DNA of 64,000 nt. It comes from Oxytricha trifallax. Its lineage: Eukaryota > Ciliophora > Spirotrichea > Sporadotrichida > Oxytrichidae. This document shows positions 1-13,491 of this stretch, one piece after another (position 1 is the first letter of the stretch; every line of letters begins with the position of its first letter). Under the pieces are notes generated by a model. The model saw nothing but the letters and a program-made list of their open reading frames with translations. It was not told where the DNA came from and made no database searches. The stretch spans positions 215,139 to 279,138 of the forward strand of contig ARYC01000061.1 in assembly GCA_000711775.1 (NCBI GenBank). The letters run 5' to 3'. The position numbers and the translations under genes are program-made.

Positions 1-413
1 GCAAGTTCATTATTTGGTAGGTGATAAGTTTCATCAGATTTGGGTTTATAAATAGGAGGGAGGCCACTATTGGGAGAATCACTGGATATATCAAATCTGA
101 ATTTTACCCTAAGCTTGGTGTGTGGGGATTTATTAGAGCCAATTGATGCTAATATGCTTGAATTTAAATACAAACTTGAGTAAAAATAATTCGAAGTGCT
201 AGTTGTAGTCTAGATTGATTCGGAAGATTCCTTTGTTGAGAGGTTACTTTGTTTAAATGCTTGAGTTTGCTGTTTTTCTAAGTTTAGTTCGTATGGTTCA
301 TTTTTGCATTCTAAAATCTGATCAGTCATTTTTAGCAGCTTTCTAATCATTCTTCTTTGAGAAACTAGCTTTCTAACTATATCGTTTTTAAAATCGCTAT
401 TTTATTTCATCAT
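1..413 (-). CDS. Unknown gene family, copy A (partial, runs off window start)
   Basis: I do not recognise the family. Read with TAA/TAG as Gln, the minus strand is open from an ATG-ATG pair at 413/410 to the window edge (about 137 codons). The N-terminal part is basic (runs such as RRMIRKLLKM); the middle is Ser/Thr/Gln rich; then comes a block containing SPNSGLPPIYK. A second copy lies at 4441-5850 with the same order of blocks, so this is a duplicated gene and not a chance frame. Copy A has no insertion at the place where copy B carries a foldback element, which makes it the empty-site comparator. The C-terminus is outside the window. Function unknown. Confidence 0.55.
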
Positions 414-2564
414 ATCTTCTTTTACATTTAAAATAAAACTTTAAGTTTTTTTAAGTATTATTTGCAGAAAGAGATCTTAACTTTTAAGAAAGTAGAGGTA
501 GCGACATAGGGGTGCACTTTTTTTTAATGGTTGTTATATTTAATTTTATTAAAATAGATTTTATGTTTATAAAATAATAATAGATGATAGCAAACTAAGA
601 TTCATAATAACAATGCTTATTTTAAAATTTCATACACTATTTACCGAGAATAAACTTTTTTATCTAAAATAATCATGCTTTCATTTTATCGAAAATATAA
701 AAACAAAAATCTCCAATTTATTAAGAGCTTTAATGTATTTCGAACAAAAACATTATTTATGGATGTTACTAATTATTTTACTTTGTAAAACATTCCTTAT
801 AAATAAGTGAATAGTGGCAACTACAACTAATATTATTAAATATTGATATAAAATATTTAATTAGAGGTAAATTCAAAGTGCGCATAGTATTAATAGTAAG
901 CTATAGTTTTACAAAAGATTAGTTTATCATTTTATTATCATTATAATTTTTCTATATCAAATAAAAATGGTAAATGATTAAATGATGATAATAAAATGCT
1001 ATAAGAAATCTAATTATAAAGAAATTTGCACCTAATTACAGAAACTTTTATATTAAAAATTTAATTTATAGTTTTTACTACATTTATAATTATTTCTATT
1101 TTATTAAAAATTATTGCAAATCATTTTAACATTATAAACTCTTTAAGTTAATTACCTAAAAATTTGAAGAAAAAACTTTTTCACAAAATAAATAAATACG
1201 ATTAAGAAAGTTGTAAAATTAAACCATAACAATCAGACTAGAAATTTAAAGAATTAGAAAATACCTATTTAAATATTAATCTTCTTGTATTTATATGATA
1301 AATAGAAATTATACTTTTTTAAATAATAAAGAAGATTATTTTATAAAAATGTTGATTTAAACAAATACAGTATAGTTAAAATGTTCAAATTATACTCAAA
1401 CAAAAATATTTAAAAAATCATATAAGAATATAATAACCCCAATTTAATATTCTTCGTTGATCTTTAATTGTAATTCTTAATTTTTTTTTTAAATCTGTTT
1501 TTTATAAAGTATATTAGTTATTACATATTCTCGATATTTTATCATTAAAATTAATAATTTTTTAAATATGTTTCTAAAAATTTAATGAATATTATTACTT
1601 TAAAATAAATAAAAATAATTACAGAAGTTTATTAATAATGACTTAATATTATAAGAATTAGGTCAGTTATGGAAGTTTTTGACATTTTCTTAAAAAATTT
1701 AAATCAACTTTAATGATATCATAATAATAATTTGGCATTAATAAATTAGGATAAATTTTAATTAAAAATTTAATCTATTTTGAGCCAACTAAATATACTT
1801 TCAATTAAGGCAAAATAGAATACCCATTATAATTAATAATATTTCTATACAAAGGAAATTTCAAAAAATATTTATCTAAAACAGTGGAATATATATCTAG
1901 AATGGAAAGATAGAAGATTATTAATTTAAATTAGAATTTACTAATAATAAATATGCTTAATGCTAGGAACATATTAATTATTTATTGATACTGAGAACTG
2001 CTATAATCTCAAATATTATTATTATATCACTATTCTTATTTATTTAGGTATTTTAAAAAATGATTCTCTATTAAGGATTTAAAAAGTATTTAAGAAAAAA
2101 GAGCATTTATTAATTGTTGAAAGTCAATTAAATCTGCAAATTTCAGTTTCATAAAATTTAAATAATAAAAGACGATAAATTAATAATATTTTTGAATAAT
2201 ATTCTTACATTTTAAAAAATTTATGTATTAAAAGCAAACTTTATGAATCATAGTATTTTTTATGAATAAATATCAATATAATAAGTGAAGAAAATTATTA
2301 AAATATTTTAGAAGTATTTCAAGGATTAATTAAAAAATTCTAATTGTTTTACATTTAGCGCTAGTATACTGAGGAGAGATATATCTCTGTATATCTAATA
2401 AATCCCTATAGCAAATAACTAATACTATACTACTTATATTAATGTAATCCAAATGTATCTTAGTTTGCCTCAACCAACCTTCGTTTATCACTAACAAGCA
2501 CTTGACTTTCTTGACTTCGAGGCAGTCTTTAAAATATTTTATTTCATTATAGATTGAGAAAATA
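414..2564. other. AT-rich intergenic stretch, no gene seen
   Basis: About 2.1 kb of very AT-rich sequence with scattered homopolymers. I see no reading frame with coding-like composition, no inverted repeat of note and no RNA gene. Confidence 0.6.
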
Positions 2565-2899
2565 TACCCTGTAATTTAATGCCGTTAGTTGGCAGGGTGG
2601 ATACAGTCTAACAAGGCTGGCAAGAAGGTAGGCAGGCGGGGGGAAGAAGTGGGACTGCATTCCACACAGTGATGAATGGCGGACGTCAGGAGCACAGAGG
2701 AGCCGAGCAATTGCTAGTCGTTTTCCAGCTTTTCCTCTTGTGAGGTTTTTTGGTTTTTTGGGGGCTCAAGGTTATGTGCCACGTCATTTACACCAGCAAC
2801 GTCATGACCCAAGGATGCAAATATTGAGTCATGTTATGACCCAGAATATCTCGTTATTAATTTAACTTAAACTATTCACTATTCACTACCCTGTAATTT
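2565..2899. other. GC-rich island bounded by a 13-bp direct repeat
   Basis: The 13-bp word TACCCTGTAATTT occurs at 2565-2577 and again at 2887-2899. The sequence between is far richer in G+C than the surrounding kilobases, notably at 2580-2720 with G runs. Direct repeats at both edges are what an IES pointer pair or a target-site duplication would look like. The island also contains imperfect internal repeats around GTCATGACCC near 2800-2850. Confidence 0.45.
2579..2743 (+). CDS. Small GC-rich ORF inside the island (hypothetical)
   Basis: A 54-codon frame runs from ATG 2579 to TGA 2741-2743 with one TAG read as Gln. It is Gly/Arg/Gln rich in the middle and ends in a hydrophobic stretch. Its codon use (GGC, CAG, GCC) is unlike the AT-rich genes elsewhere in the window but similar in flavour to the GC-rich element at 12.9-14.8 kb. 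I cannot assign a function, and a frame this short could be chance in GC-rich sequence read with a single stop codon. Confidence 0.2.
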
Positions 2900-3361
2900 T
2901 CGCACTTTTTTCTCATGTGATGCTGTGTCTGGAGTTAGTAATATTTATTTTCTTGAATTAGAGTTCAGCAAAATTGTTTAATCCTAAAAACCTACTGGCA
3001 AAGACTCACGCTTCAATAAATATAGACATTCATAAATTTATTAAAAATATTTAGTCAATTTTACTATCCTTATGCAATTCAATTATTCCGATTGCTCAAG
3101 TGAATCATTCAGTAAATTACATAGACTTTATGGAGAATGAGTAATTTATAAAAATATAAATATATTATATTTGAATATATTTATATTTAGAAATTATTTT
3201 GCTCGCAATAAATATTATTGTAAGTAATATATATTAGTGCGCTATGAATAAATTAACTATAAGACAAAGTTTACAATTTCAATATAGCAAACTTACATTA
3301 TCGTATAATAAAAATCTTTACAATTATAAGAAAAAAATTTAAACTAAATTTGAGCTATCTA

Positions 3362-3775
3362 TTGTAGGAATCCATTCAAAATTGGGAAGTTAATTATTAT
3401 TTTAATTACTATAACTAAAAATAGTCGCAGTTAAATTTTGCAAATTTAAACGATCTTGGGTTCATTCGATAGTGAACTCAAAATTAGCTGGACTTTACTA
3501 ATGGCGGTACTATTTTATTGCATCCTTGGAGCGAGATAACTTCACTTTAATTGGACCCTTTAAATTCATTAAATCACACCCCCATATTAAAGTGAAGTTA
3601 TCTCGCTCCAAGGATGCAATAAAATAGTACCGCCATTAGTAAAGTCCAGCTAATTTTGAGTTCACTATCGAATGAACCCAAGATCGTTTAAATTTGCAAA
3701 ATTTAACTGCGACTATTTTTAGTTATAGTAATTAAAATAATAATTAACTTCCCAATTTTGAATGGATTCCTACAA
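3362..3775. mobile_element. Foldback MITE family 1, copy 1
   Basis: A near-perfect 414-bp palindrome. Its ends are TTGTAGGAATCC and the reverse complement, each flanked by TA (3360-3361 and 3776-3777), consistent with TA target duplication as in Tc1/mariner-type MITEs. The two arms of about 190 bp meet around 3552-3586. There is no coding frame. The arms share the block GGCGGTACT and a GGAGCGAGATAAC-type motif with copies at 9298, 21659 and 56483. Confidence 0.85.
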
Positions 3776-4440
3776 TATTAGAATTTGTATAGAATTTGCA
3801 AATCAATTATAGGAATATTATAATCAAATCATTTAATTATTTTACATTCAAGATTTATGCTATGCTACTTATCAAAATTTTGAGTATTTACTAATTCAGT
3901 GGACTGTGTTGCTTCGTTATTTTATTAAGTTTTACATTTAAAAATTTACTCCTTAATATTCCTGGAATGCCTTAAAAATTTCATTGAGATTACTAGAGAC
4001 TTCCTGAGATAAATGAGCTTTAAAATTTATATAATTTAAAAAAATAAGCTTTACTTAGAATCTGAATAATTATTACAATCTAAAGTGTTCGGGGAGCAAA
4101 TAGGAATCAATTTGATTTTAAACTGAGATTATTTATTAATATTTTATATATTTTTCATAATATTTGGACTGTAACTGCTCTTGCTTCTCAATTTTATTAT
4201 AATATTATGTTTTAGCTCTCCTAATAATAATAATTTAATCTCATCCATTACATTATAATCTATTATAACTCCCATTTATAAGATAAGTAAAAACTAGATT
4301 CATAATTAGATAATTAAGTATTTTTCTTTTATGAGATTTAAGCATATCTTAAAATAGGATAATATTTATAAAATAATATTATAGAGGTATTATTGAGGAT
4401 CTACTACTTATTTATTAGGAATGCATATTGTTTTCTTTTA
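3776..4440. other. AT-rich stretch, no gene seen
   Basis: AT-rich sequence between the MITE and gene copy B. A short plus-strand ATG frame near 4393 is the shadow of copy B and is not supported. Confidence 0.5.
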
Positions 4441-5850
4441 TCAAGGGCTACTTATTTTTCTATCTCTTTATTATATATTTTTAAATATTCTAATGAGCTG
4501 TGCTTTCGAAATCTACTGCTCTATTTATTTAGCTTTCTCTTAAATCCATTCCAAAATTTTATTCTGATTAAAAGTTAAATAATAACAAATTATGATTATT
4601 CTGATTAAGAATCCTGTCTATTATCTTTACCTGCACAGCTTTAAGATCTATTATTATTATTTTCTCTAGTTTTTTATTTATTTATTTTGAATTTTCTCAC
4701 TGAAGTAATTAAATTGATAAGTTAAAAAATAATATTCCAAAGTGTTAGTAGCAGAAGCTTGAGCTGAAATCTCACCATCGACTCTGTTATTTGCTAGGTG
4801 AGACATTTCCTGCGACTTGTATTTATAAATAGGAGGGAGGCCACTGTTAGGAGTCACTTTGGATAAATCTAGTCTCAAATTCACTTTACGTTTGGTGTTT
4901 GTGGATTTATTGGAGATATCTGAATCCTTTTGACTTTAATTTAAATAAAACATATATTTTAATGGCTAAAGTGACAAACACTCACTCCCCCATAAGGAGT
5001 ACTTATGAAATTATATTCTGATAGATCTCAACTTCCTGGGCAAAGTTTTCTTAAGAACTAGTAGTACCCTATATGATAGTTTTTTTAGATAAACCACTTC
5101 CTAAGTCAAATAATTTTATAAAAAATTGTAAAATTTTGCATAAAAAATTATGACAATTAATTAAAAAGAAACATCATTTTTGCACTATCTGATAATTTTA
5201 TGTGTTTTAAATAATTAATCATGATACAAATCAACATTTTCTTCATTTTAAATTTGAAGCAAATTTATAGTTCTTTACTAAATATCAATATATAATCAAT
5301 TTTAGGAAATTATCAATTATTATAAATGAAATATAAATTTGCTTCAAATTTAAAATGAAGAAAATGTTGATTTGTATCATGATTAATTATTTAAAACACA
5401 TAAAATTATCAGATAGTGCAAAAATGATGTTTCTTTTTAATTAATTGTCATAATTTTTAATGCAAAATTTTATAATTTTATATAAAATTATTTGACTTAG
5501 GAAGTGGTTTATCTAAAAAACTTTCATATAGGGTACTACTAGTTCTTAAGAAAACTTTGCTCAGAAAGAGTCTATCATAATACAGTTTCATGAATGTTTG
5601 TCACTCTATCCATTTTAATTAATTCGTGGTGTCAGTTGTTTCAATAGAGTCCGTTGATCCTAAAGTTGAGAGCGCAAATTTTTTCTATGCTGGGAGCTTT
5701 TATTTTTGCTCAAATTCTTATTTGATTTATTGGTTGCACCCCAAAATCTGATCTGTAATTTTTAGTAACTTTTTAATGGATCTTCTTTAATCAAACAAGG
5801 TAGAAAAGATATCACTATTTAGATTATTATGATTGTCACTTGGCTCTTCT
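4441..5850 (-). CDS. Unknown gene family, copy B, interrupted by a foldback element
   Basis: Paralogue of the gene at 1-413. The 3' part (4955 down to TGA at 4441-4443) and the 5' part (about 5850 down to 5620) are separated by a 648-bp palindrome. Deleting the element plus one copy of its 8-bp flank (ATTTTAAT) joins ...TTNQLKYMFYLNQS in frame, and this aligns without gaps to TSNYFYSSLYLNSS of copy A. The shared block SNKS....PNSGLPPIYK follows, then a Gln/Lys-rich C-terminal part ending RDRKISSP. At the 5' end the ATG-ATG of copy A is replaced by CAT-AAT in the matching frame, so the start is lost, lies in another segment, or the copy is decaying. Function unknown. Confidence 0.5.
4964..5611. 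mobile_element. Foldback element family 2 with 8-bp direct repeats
   Basis: Inverted termini GGCTAAAGTGACAAACA and GGATAGAGTGACAAACA (reverse-complemented right end) enclose long inverted arms, for example AGAACTAGTAGTACCC near 5055 and its complement near 5540, with a short centre around 5280-5340. It is flanked by direct repeats ATTTTAAT at 4956-4963 and 5612-5619, either a target-site duplication or an IES pointer. No coding frame. It differs in termini and flank from the TA-type foldbacks. Confidence 0.8.
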
Positions 5851-8800
5851 CTAACATTTAAAAAATAAAATAAAATTACAGAAATATTTGCTGAGAGTGA
5901 TCTTAAATTTTAGAAAATATTTGGTAAGGTCATCGATATATTTGTTATTTATTGAAATTTATATTAAGATTTTTAAGAATTTATAAATTAATAATTATAA
6001 TTAGCATTAAAACTACAATTATTATTTTAGTAAAGCAATCATACCTTCATGAAAAGGTATTTATTTCCCTGCAAACATTTCTTTTGATTTAAGAAGAATT
6101 GAACACTTGCATTAAAAATATATCATGAAACATTTCAATTTTTTCAGATTGTGAAATAAATTTCGGAATATTTAAAATCAAACTATATTTTTTATAATCT
6201 CTTAACGTAATATTCAAACTAAAAAGTTCTAGAATATTGTATAATTATTTATGAAGTTAATAAAAAGTTCAATAAATCGCTAAATAAATACTTATAATAT
6301 AAAATTAGTTAATTTTGAAGTGCGTATTACCTAAATAAATAAACTAATGTTTTCTGTCTGATCAATATCATTTTATAATCTTTCTTTTTATGCTTGACTT
6401 TTTTAAATTTAAATTTGTTTAAACACCAAATTAGTATAAAATTTTTAATTTTTTATATATTTTTTGTTAATGTTAAAATTCTAAAATATAATTAAAAAGG
6501 ATAATATTATAAGTAAAAAAATAATTATTTATTATAAGATATTGAGAAGTTTTATTATTATAGTTAGTGATTAATTTTTTATTAAAAGCTCATTAAATTA
6601 ATAAAATTTATAAAATTTGTATATCTAGTTTTTATTCTAATAATTTCAAAATTATAAGGCTTTAAATATTTTGAATTAAATTTTATTTTTAAAAAAAAAT
6701 TAAATTAAAATCAACCCTTTAATTCAAAAATTAATTATAAAATAGATATTGAAATTACTCAAAAATTGTGAAATCTCATAATAAAAAGAGTTTTATGGCC
6801 AATTTTTATACTCCTGACAAAAAATAATTTCTTTAACTTAAAAAATGCATTATAAGTAAGTTATTATTGGGAACTTTTAAGAAAATGTAGCATATCTCAT
6901 TTATTAATAATATATGACTTTATTACACTTAATAACAATATGCTTTATTTATGAATAAAGTTGTTATATTTTTAAAAGTCATTATTAAGTATTAATTTTT
7001 AAAATACATTAAAAAATGAAGCTTTAAGAGTAAATTTATCTTTCCATTTAATTTATTAATATTAATTAGTTTTATTCTAAATGATATGATTTTTTAGAAA
7101 AATCTTCAAAAATTTTCACAATTAATAATTGATAAATATTAAGATTCGATAAATAGAAATGAAATAAAGATTTGATTATATCTATAATTATTAATGCCTA
7201 AAAATATTTTTATTGAATTATAATAATTATTAAAATGAGGTTGTACTATAAACCTCAATTAATAATTTATTAAGTTATTCATACTTCTATAATTCCTAAT
7301 TGTTAACTTAAAAGAAGGTGAGAATGATTTTCTAAATCATGGTCTTCCTAATACTTTACTTTATTTTAATTTACTATTTGAATTTCCATTCCTCATGCAC
7401 ATAAATGACTTAGCGAATATACTATGCAATTTGAAAACATTTTTTTCAGAGTCCACCCTGTTCAAGCTTTCATAAATTTATTTTATTTTAATTTTATTTT
7501 TTTTTATTAAATAAACTTATACAAATTTCATATGTTATTCTCTTTACGCTATTGGACTCTGTACAAAAAATAAATGAGATAAAGCTGTATAAAATATATA
7601 ATTATAGAGTCTTTAGTTATTAATTTTATGATATTAGAATTTTTCTGAGAATATCCCGCTTTGTTAATAAATTAGGGAATATTCTCAAAGTGGCAAGCAT
7701 CTTAAACCGAAGCGAATTTCTTTTTATTAAATGCTTATCTTTTAGCACCTGAAATGGAGATTTTGCCTTTCAATAATGGTGTAGGAATCAGATTTATCTT
7801 AAAAGCATTATTTACGCTTTGCTTTATTCCAGAAATCTCATTTTTATCATTTATTAAATTAAATAATAAAATTATGAAAATTTTATCAATATTGCTTATC
7901 ATTATTTTCTTTTAGTTTATCAAAAATATTTTATTTATAAGTGGAGATGTTAAATTCAAATTAATCAAACTTAAGACAAAATTTTACATAAATTATAAAA
8001 TTGAACCTTCCATTTTTAAATTTTGCATTGAATACCTTAATTTAATATAAACCTTTATTAGGCAATTTAATTTTGTAATTTAGCTTTTTTCATTTATTAA
8101 TTTATCGTTAATCAAAATTCAATTTAAACCCATATCATTAATTTAAATTTAAACTAATAAATGTACTTATACTTTTTAATTTGATGTATAAGAATATTGC
8201 TCTAGGTAGATATATTAGGTAGTATATAATTATTATCTAGTTTATTTTCTATCATGGGAACATGACTGGTTGAGGGTGCTTATAGCAACTTCTTTTCCTT
8301 ATTACAAGAACAATTTTAACAATAAAGAAAATATTTTATTAATTTTAAAGTTAGAAAAATAATTTTAATACAGCAAATACCATAAAATGTTAATACTTTT
8401 ATCAGTTTTTTTTCTTTTTATATTAAAATTATAGGAAATAAAATAGTTTCAAAAACCTCCAAATATATTTTAAAAAAATTTTAAATGTGATTTTATTTGC
8501 ATTTGGAGTAATTATTATAACATGATAAATGAGCTCAGATATTTTTTACAAAAATTTCATTTTTTTTAAAGAAATTGGATCGAATAAATATTTAAATAAA
8601 TTTATAATTATTTTACTTTTCAGACAAAATATAATTAATTATATATCACAAGATTTTAAATAAACTTTTTATCATTGAGGCATCCATTGTTTTTCTAAAT
8701 AAATAATTTTATTTTCCTCATGAGTTAAGCTTATTAATTAATATCTTACTAAAAATTTATGTTAACAATTAATATTTTATATCTAGAGAAAAACTATATA

Positions 8801-9297
8801 GAATTCCTTCCCATTCTAAACTTAAACTACTTCCATATGTGCATAAAAATTACCTAAGAAGTTTAGTTTTTAATTGTTACAAAAAAGGATAATTTATATT
8901 TTTAGAGTGAAAAATATTTCAGTAATAAAAATAGGTAATGCTGAATTTTAGTTGATAGAATTTTCATGATAATTATTTATTTTTGATAAATCTAATTTCA
9001 GTTCAATTTCAGGTTTGTCCAATTTTTTCTTTATTATTTTTATATTAAAGAATAGAAATAATTTAATAAATTAGCTTAAAGAAAATTTTTAATAAAATAA
9101 CATTTAAATAATCTTCTTCTTTCCTTTATATTAATAATAATCATCAAAGAATAACAAGAAATTACAGAAAAATTTTAGAGTTTTTTTATCATCTAAATTT
9201 GTCTCTTAACAAACAAAATACATTAAAATTAAAGATTAAATGATTTGGAAAAATAATAATTATGGCAACTTTCTTTTTGGATTTGTTTTTATTAATA
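5851..9297. other. AT-rich stretch, no supported gene
   Basis: Long AT-rich region. A TGA-free frame of 431 codons (7649-8944, plus) exists but is compositionally plain and about what chance predicts when TGA is the only stop, so it is not annotated. No repeat or RNA gene seen. Confidence 0.5.
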
Positions 9298-9710
9298 TTG
9301 TAGGAATACATTTGATTTGGGAAATTAAAATAGAAATAAATTAATAAATATATAAATTCGTGGCAGTCAACTTTCTTGAAACCTAGACAATATCTTACTT
9401 GTTTGAAAGAGAATCAAAATCATCTGAACTTTAATATTGGCGGTACCCTCTGTCGTATCCCTGGAGCGAGATAACGGGACTTTAATTTTAACATTAAAAT
9501 CAACTAAACAAATCACCAAAAATTAAAGTCCCGTTATCTCGCTCCAGGGATACGACAGAGGGTACCGCCAATATTAAAGTTCAGATGATTTTGATTCTCT
9601 TTCAAACAAGTACTATATTTTCTAGGTTTCAAGAAAGTTGACTGCCACGAATTTACATATTTATTTATTTATTTTTATTTTAATTTCCCAAATCAAATGT
9701 ACCTCTACAA
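9298..9710. mobile_element. Foldback MITE family 1, copy 2
   Basis: 413-bp palindrome with ends TTGTAGGAATACATTTG and its complement, flanked by TA at 9296-9297 and 9711-9712. The arms meet near 9480-9520. Same family as copies at 3362, 21659 and 56483: same length, same TA flanks, same GGCGGTACC and GGAGCGAGATAAC motifs in the arms. No coding capacity. Confidence 0.85.
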
Positions 9711-10234
9711 TACTTACTGAAATAATTTATAATAGAATGATTCAAAAGAATAAGTATTCTAATAATATTCTTTATTTAAACACCAAAAAATAATATAATT
9801 ATTTAATTTAATTTTAAGAATAATAGTTTAAATAATATCATTTTATCTTCGGTTACACTTTATTTAGTATTAGTATTTTGTGCTTTAAATTGATAGTTAT
9901 TTTTCATTAACTATTTATCTTATTATTTAAGATAAATAGTTTTTTATTAATTGGTTGTCTCTTTTTTAAACATCTTTCAGAATTTTAATTAATATGCGAG
10001 ATATTTTTAAAATCAAAAATTATAGCAATAAATTATGACAATAAAAATAGTCTTAAAATAAAATTGTACAGAGAGATATGAAATAAAACCAACCAAATAA
10101 TCCTCTTTGAATTATGTATTGTATATGTAAATTGAAACAAGATTTAATTAAAAATTCATTAAAAGATTTATATACATTTTAAAGTGTTTATTGCTAACTT
10201 GTTTTCTTTATCTAAAATTTTATTAACATTAGCT
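9711..10234. other. AT-rich stretch, nothing identified
   Basis: AT-rich spacer between the MITE and the coding fragment at 10235. A short inverted repeat (AACTATTTATCTTA and its complement near 9910-9945) is the only structure noticed. Confidence 0.4.
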
Positions 10235-10558
10235 TCATTACTAATAAGCTAAAATAAATATAAAATTTATTTGAGGCTATCCTTGTTGTAATTTGATTAA
10301 ATTTCCTTTTCCATTTAAATCCCCCTTTTCTGTTGATTCTTAGTTTACCTAGCTTAATAATTATTCTTCCTACCCTACCTAAAATTTGAATTTAGTTTGC
10401 ATATCCTTTTTTGTAATTATTTTTGTAATTTTTTCATTGCTCAAATCACTATATGGCGACTGATCGAAGTCATGATCTTTTTGCTTTAGATCCACTACTT
10501 ATAATTCTTAATTTTTTTGAATGACATCGTTTGTAAATTTAATTAAATGCCTTATATC
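10235..10558 (-). CDS. Coding segment of an unknown gene (3' end)
   Basis: A minus-strand frame of 107 codons ends at TGA 10235-10237. The residues read as real protein: charged and polar stretches such as QVVDLKQKDHDFDQSPY and LSNEKITKIITKKDMQTK, with 14 in-frame TAA/TAG codons read as Gln. No ATG is present in this frame, and the frame closes upstream at 10559-10561. A second coding-like frame (SQAQIRIYLRLSSSTDE) lies just upstream at about 10562-10620, so an intron or IES probably joins them. It resembles the Gln/Asn-rich proteins at 23.8-28.3 kb in style. Function unknown. Confidence 0.4.
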
Positions 10559-10621
10559 TCATCTGTGCTTGAAGATAGTCTCAAATATATTCTGATCTGC
10601 GCTTGACTATGAGTATTTTTA

Positions 10622-12925
10622 AATTTCAAAAATACTATTATCAATTTTATATTTAATTAACTTGGGGTTACAATACAATTTAGAAAATACATTTTATTAG
10701 TAATTAATTATTCATTTCATTTTTACAATTTAAGGTCATTTGCAAATAAAAGTTAACCATTTTTAAAAATAATGACCCATAAGATAGTTTATGTAATTGT
10801 TTCAAACTTATGTTAGAAAGTATATTTAAATTCTATCAAAATAATATCATGAATATTTTATACAAATAAATTTTAAGAGTTTTAATTGTTTATTTTTCCA
10901 TCTGCATAGAAGGTTATCAGCAGTAGAGTTAGTTGCTGGGTAAGAATCAATAAGCATTAATTATAATTATTAATGATAAAGTTTATGTCACTATTAATTA
11001 ATTAAATTTAATTAGAAAATTGATTAGTTAATAAATATTTAAAAACAATTTTGGAATTTATAGCAATAATTATAGTGAAATTTAATAAAATTTAGAATCA
11101 CTCTATTGAGATTAATTATTAATATAATGAACATTTTAAAGACAAAAAATAAATATATTTTTCTCATTTCATAATTAAATTAAATATGAGCTCTTAAAAA
11201 AATATACTATCATGAATGAAGCTTAAACGTTACTTTCATTTATTTGTTGAATAAACTAAACTTAATACTTTATAGCACTAATATAAACTCACTTGATTTA
11301 ATGAACTTATCTATTTTATTCAAGCAGTTTAATTTGTAATATGCTTCAATGTAAATTCATGGGGTGTTTCCTGCCCCGTTGCAATTTTCTGCCATCTTCA
11401 ATATTATCATCCCCTCTACATTAAAATTTATACTATTTTTACAATAAAAAAGATATATACAAACAAAAATTTCAATAACAATCACCAAATGTTAATTAAT
11501 AAATAATTAATTTTATTGTCATTTTTGAAAACTATCCATAATATAAAACAATTTTAAAAGTTCTAATATAAATAATATATCATAATTGATATAAAAAATT
11601 TTGAGATATTTTAATTTACATAATTTTATGTATTGGGATGGAAACTTACTTAGATAGAGAGAAACTAAATTTTGGGCAGTATACTCTCCCCCCTTAGGTA
11701 CATATAGAATTGTAGGAACCTTTCCAACCGAAATTTATTAATGATGAAAAATTTATATTTTATTTTGATAAAGTTATCTACTATTTTGAGAGAGTGTTTG
11801 AATGATAGAGATTTTATCAGTTGTATTAAAAACATTAAGGATTACAAAAAATTATAGTTTAATATATACTTCTTAAATATCTCAAATATTTCAATGTTTA
11901 AATCTATTTCTCTTTAAATCATACAAAATCAAGATTTGTATAAACACAATTGAAAGGCAGTGTGTTTATTCAATTGCATAAATAAATGAAAAGCTCACAA
12001 TAATGTAAAGAATTTAATAAGTTGTGCTGACAATTGATATAACAAATGATACAAATTATAAATTCCTCAAATTGAAGATATGACCTAAAAATTATTAGCT
12101 AAAAATATTAAAAGCTATATTTGGAAATTATTTAATTTAATTTTTTATGATTCCTTATCTTTGATTCGAAATCTAAAGGGAAATTATTTATTAAAAATAA
12201 ATTATATTAATTCATAAATGATGGGTTAAGCATTTTTTTTAATTTAGGTACTTAAATTATAATAATAAAATTTAAGCATTTTTATTTTCCTTGCTATTTC
12301 ATTTTTATCAATTTAGTTTCTCCTATTGTATGATTTTTTATTATAAAATAGTGATATGATAAATTTATTAATTTAATCATTTAAAAATTTCATTAGGAAA
12401 ATAATCTTAAAATTATAATACTACTTATGATATCAAATAATTAAAAAAAATATATTTTGCATTAATTTTATTGTTTCAAATTTCTAATGTTTTCTTTTAC
12501 TTTTTGATAACTACTAAAGATTATAAAAATGAGTTTTTAAATTGATTTATGAAAGTTTGAATTTAATATATTTTGAGTCTGTTATTAAATATGTAATATA
12601 CTGCCATTTTATATACATCCTTCATCACAAGATAAGAATACTTATAATTGTATATTATAATAAAAAATAAGGCTGTTATTGGTTCTGATTAATGGGGATC
12701 TAACTTATTTGAGATGTCTAGACATAAAAGATTGTCTAAATATTTTCCTTAACTTAATATCTTTTCTGTCCACTATTTATTTTGGAGATTTTATTTCAAG
12801 TCTTCCTAATCTTAAAATATCAGAATCAATGGTTTAAAAACAAAAATTTAATAAATTAGGGTTTTATTTTAAGCATTTAAATAGTGACTAAAATTAATTT
12901 GAATCAATTTTTGACTTTTTAGTAG
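10622..12925. other. AT-rich stretch, no gene seen
   Basis: About 2.3 kb of AT-rich sequence. Small GC-richer patches near 11350-11420 and 11630-11730 contain C and G runs but no frame I can support. Confidence 0.5.
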
Positions 12926-12999
12926 AACCCCAATGCTGTTATTTACAAGATTTGGGTGACGTATTAAATTAATCAAGAGTGAAATATTATAATAATTAA

Positions 13000-13204
<205 letters not shown>

Positions 13205-13290
13205 TGACGAATTGGATATTTAATTATTATAAACTGCTACCCCTCTATAATTATACTTAAGAATCCTTAAGAAAGTCACAAATCCAACAG

Positions 13291-13491
13291 ATGAACTAAC
13301 TGCTCCTTGATTCTAACGCCCCGCTCAGCCAGCAAGACGACCCATAGCTGCTGGAGGACCCCTCAGAGGATCTGGTGCTTGACCATCTTGAGTTTGACGA
13401 TCCACTACTAACAAGGACATCTTTCAAACAGCGTTTGGGCATTCTCCTGAGCAACATTCAGAAGGCGAACAGAAGCCGGGGACCACTCTGA
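13291..13491 (+). CDS. GC-rich ORF 1 of the TIR element (hypothetical)
   Basis: ATG 13291 to TGA 13489-13491, 66 codons, acidic in the first half (QQDDPQLLEDPSEDLVLDH) and basic near the end (NIQKANRSRGPL). The same frame stays open for a further ~120 codons after this TGA (to about 13862), so the TGA could be a mutation, a readthrough site or a junction with a missing segment. GC-rich codons (CTG, CTC, GAC, GCC) contrast with all other genes here. I do not recognise the protein. Confidence 0.35.

Noticed and set aside
7649..8944. 431-codon TGA-free plus-strand frame
   Set aside because: With TGA as sole stop in ~80% AT sequence the chance per codon is about 1.5%, so a few frames this long are expected in 64 kb on six frames. 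Composition is plain AT-rich and no motif or paralogue is seen.
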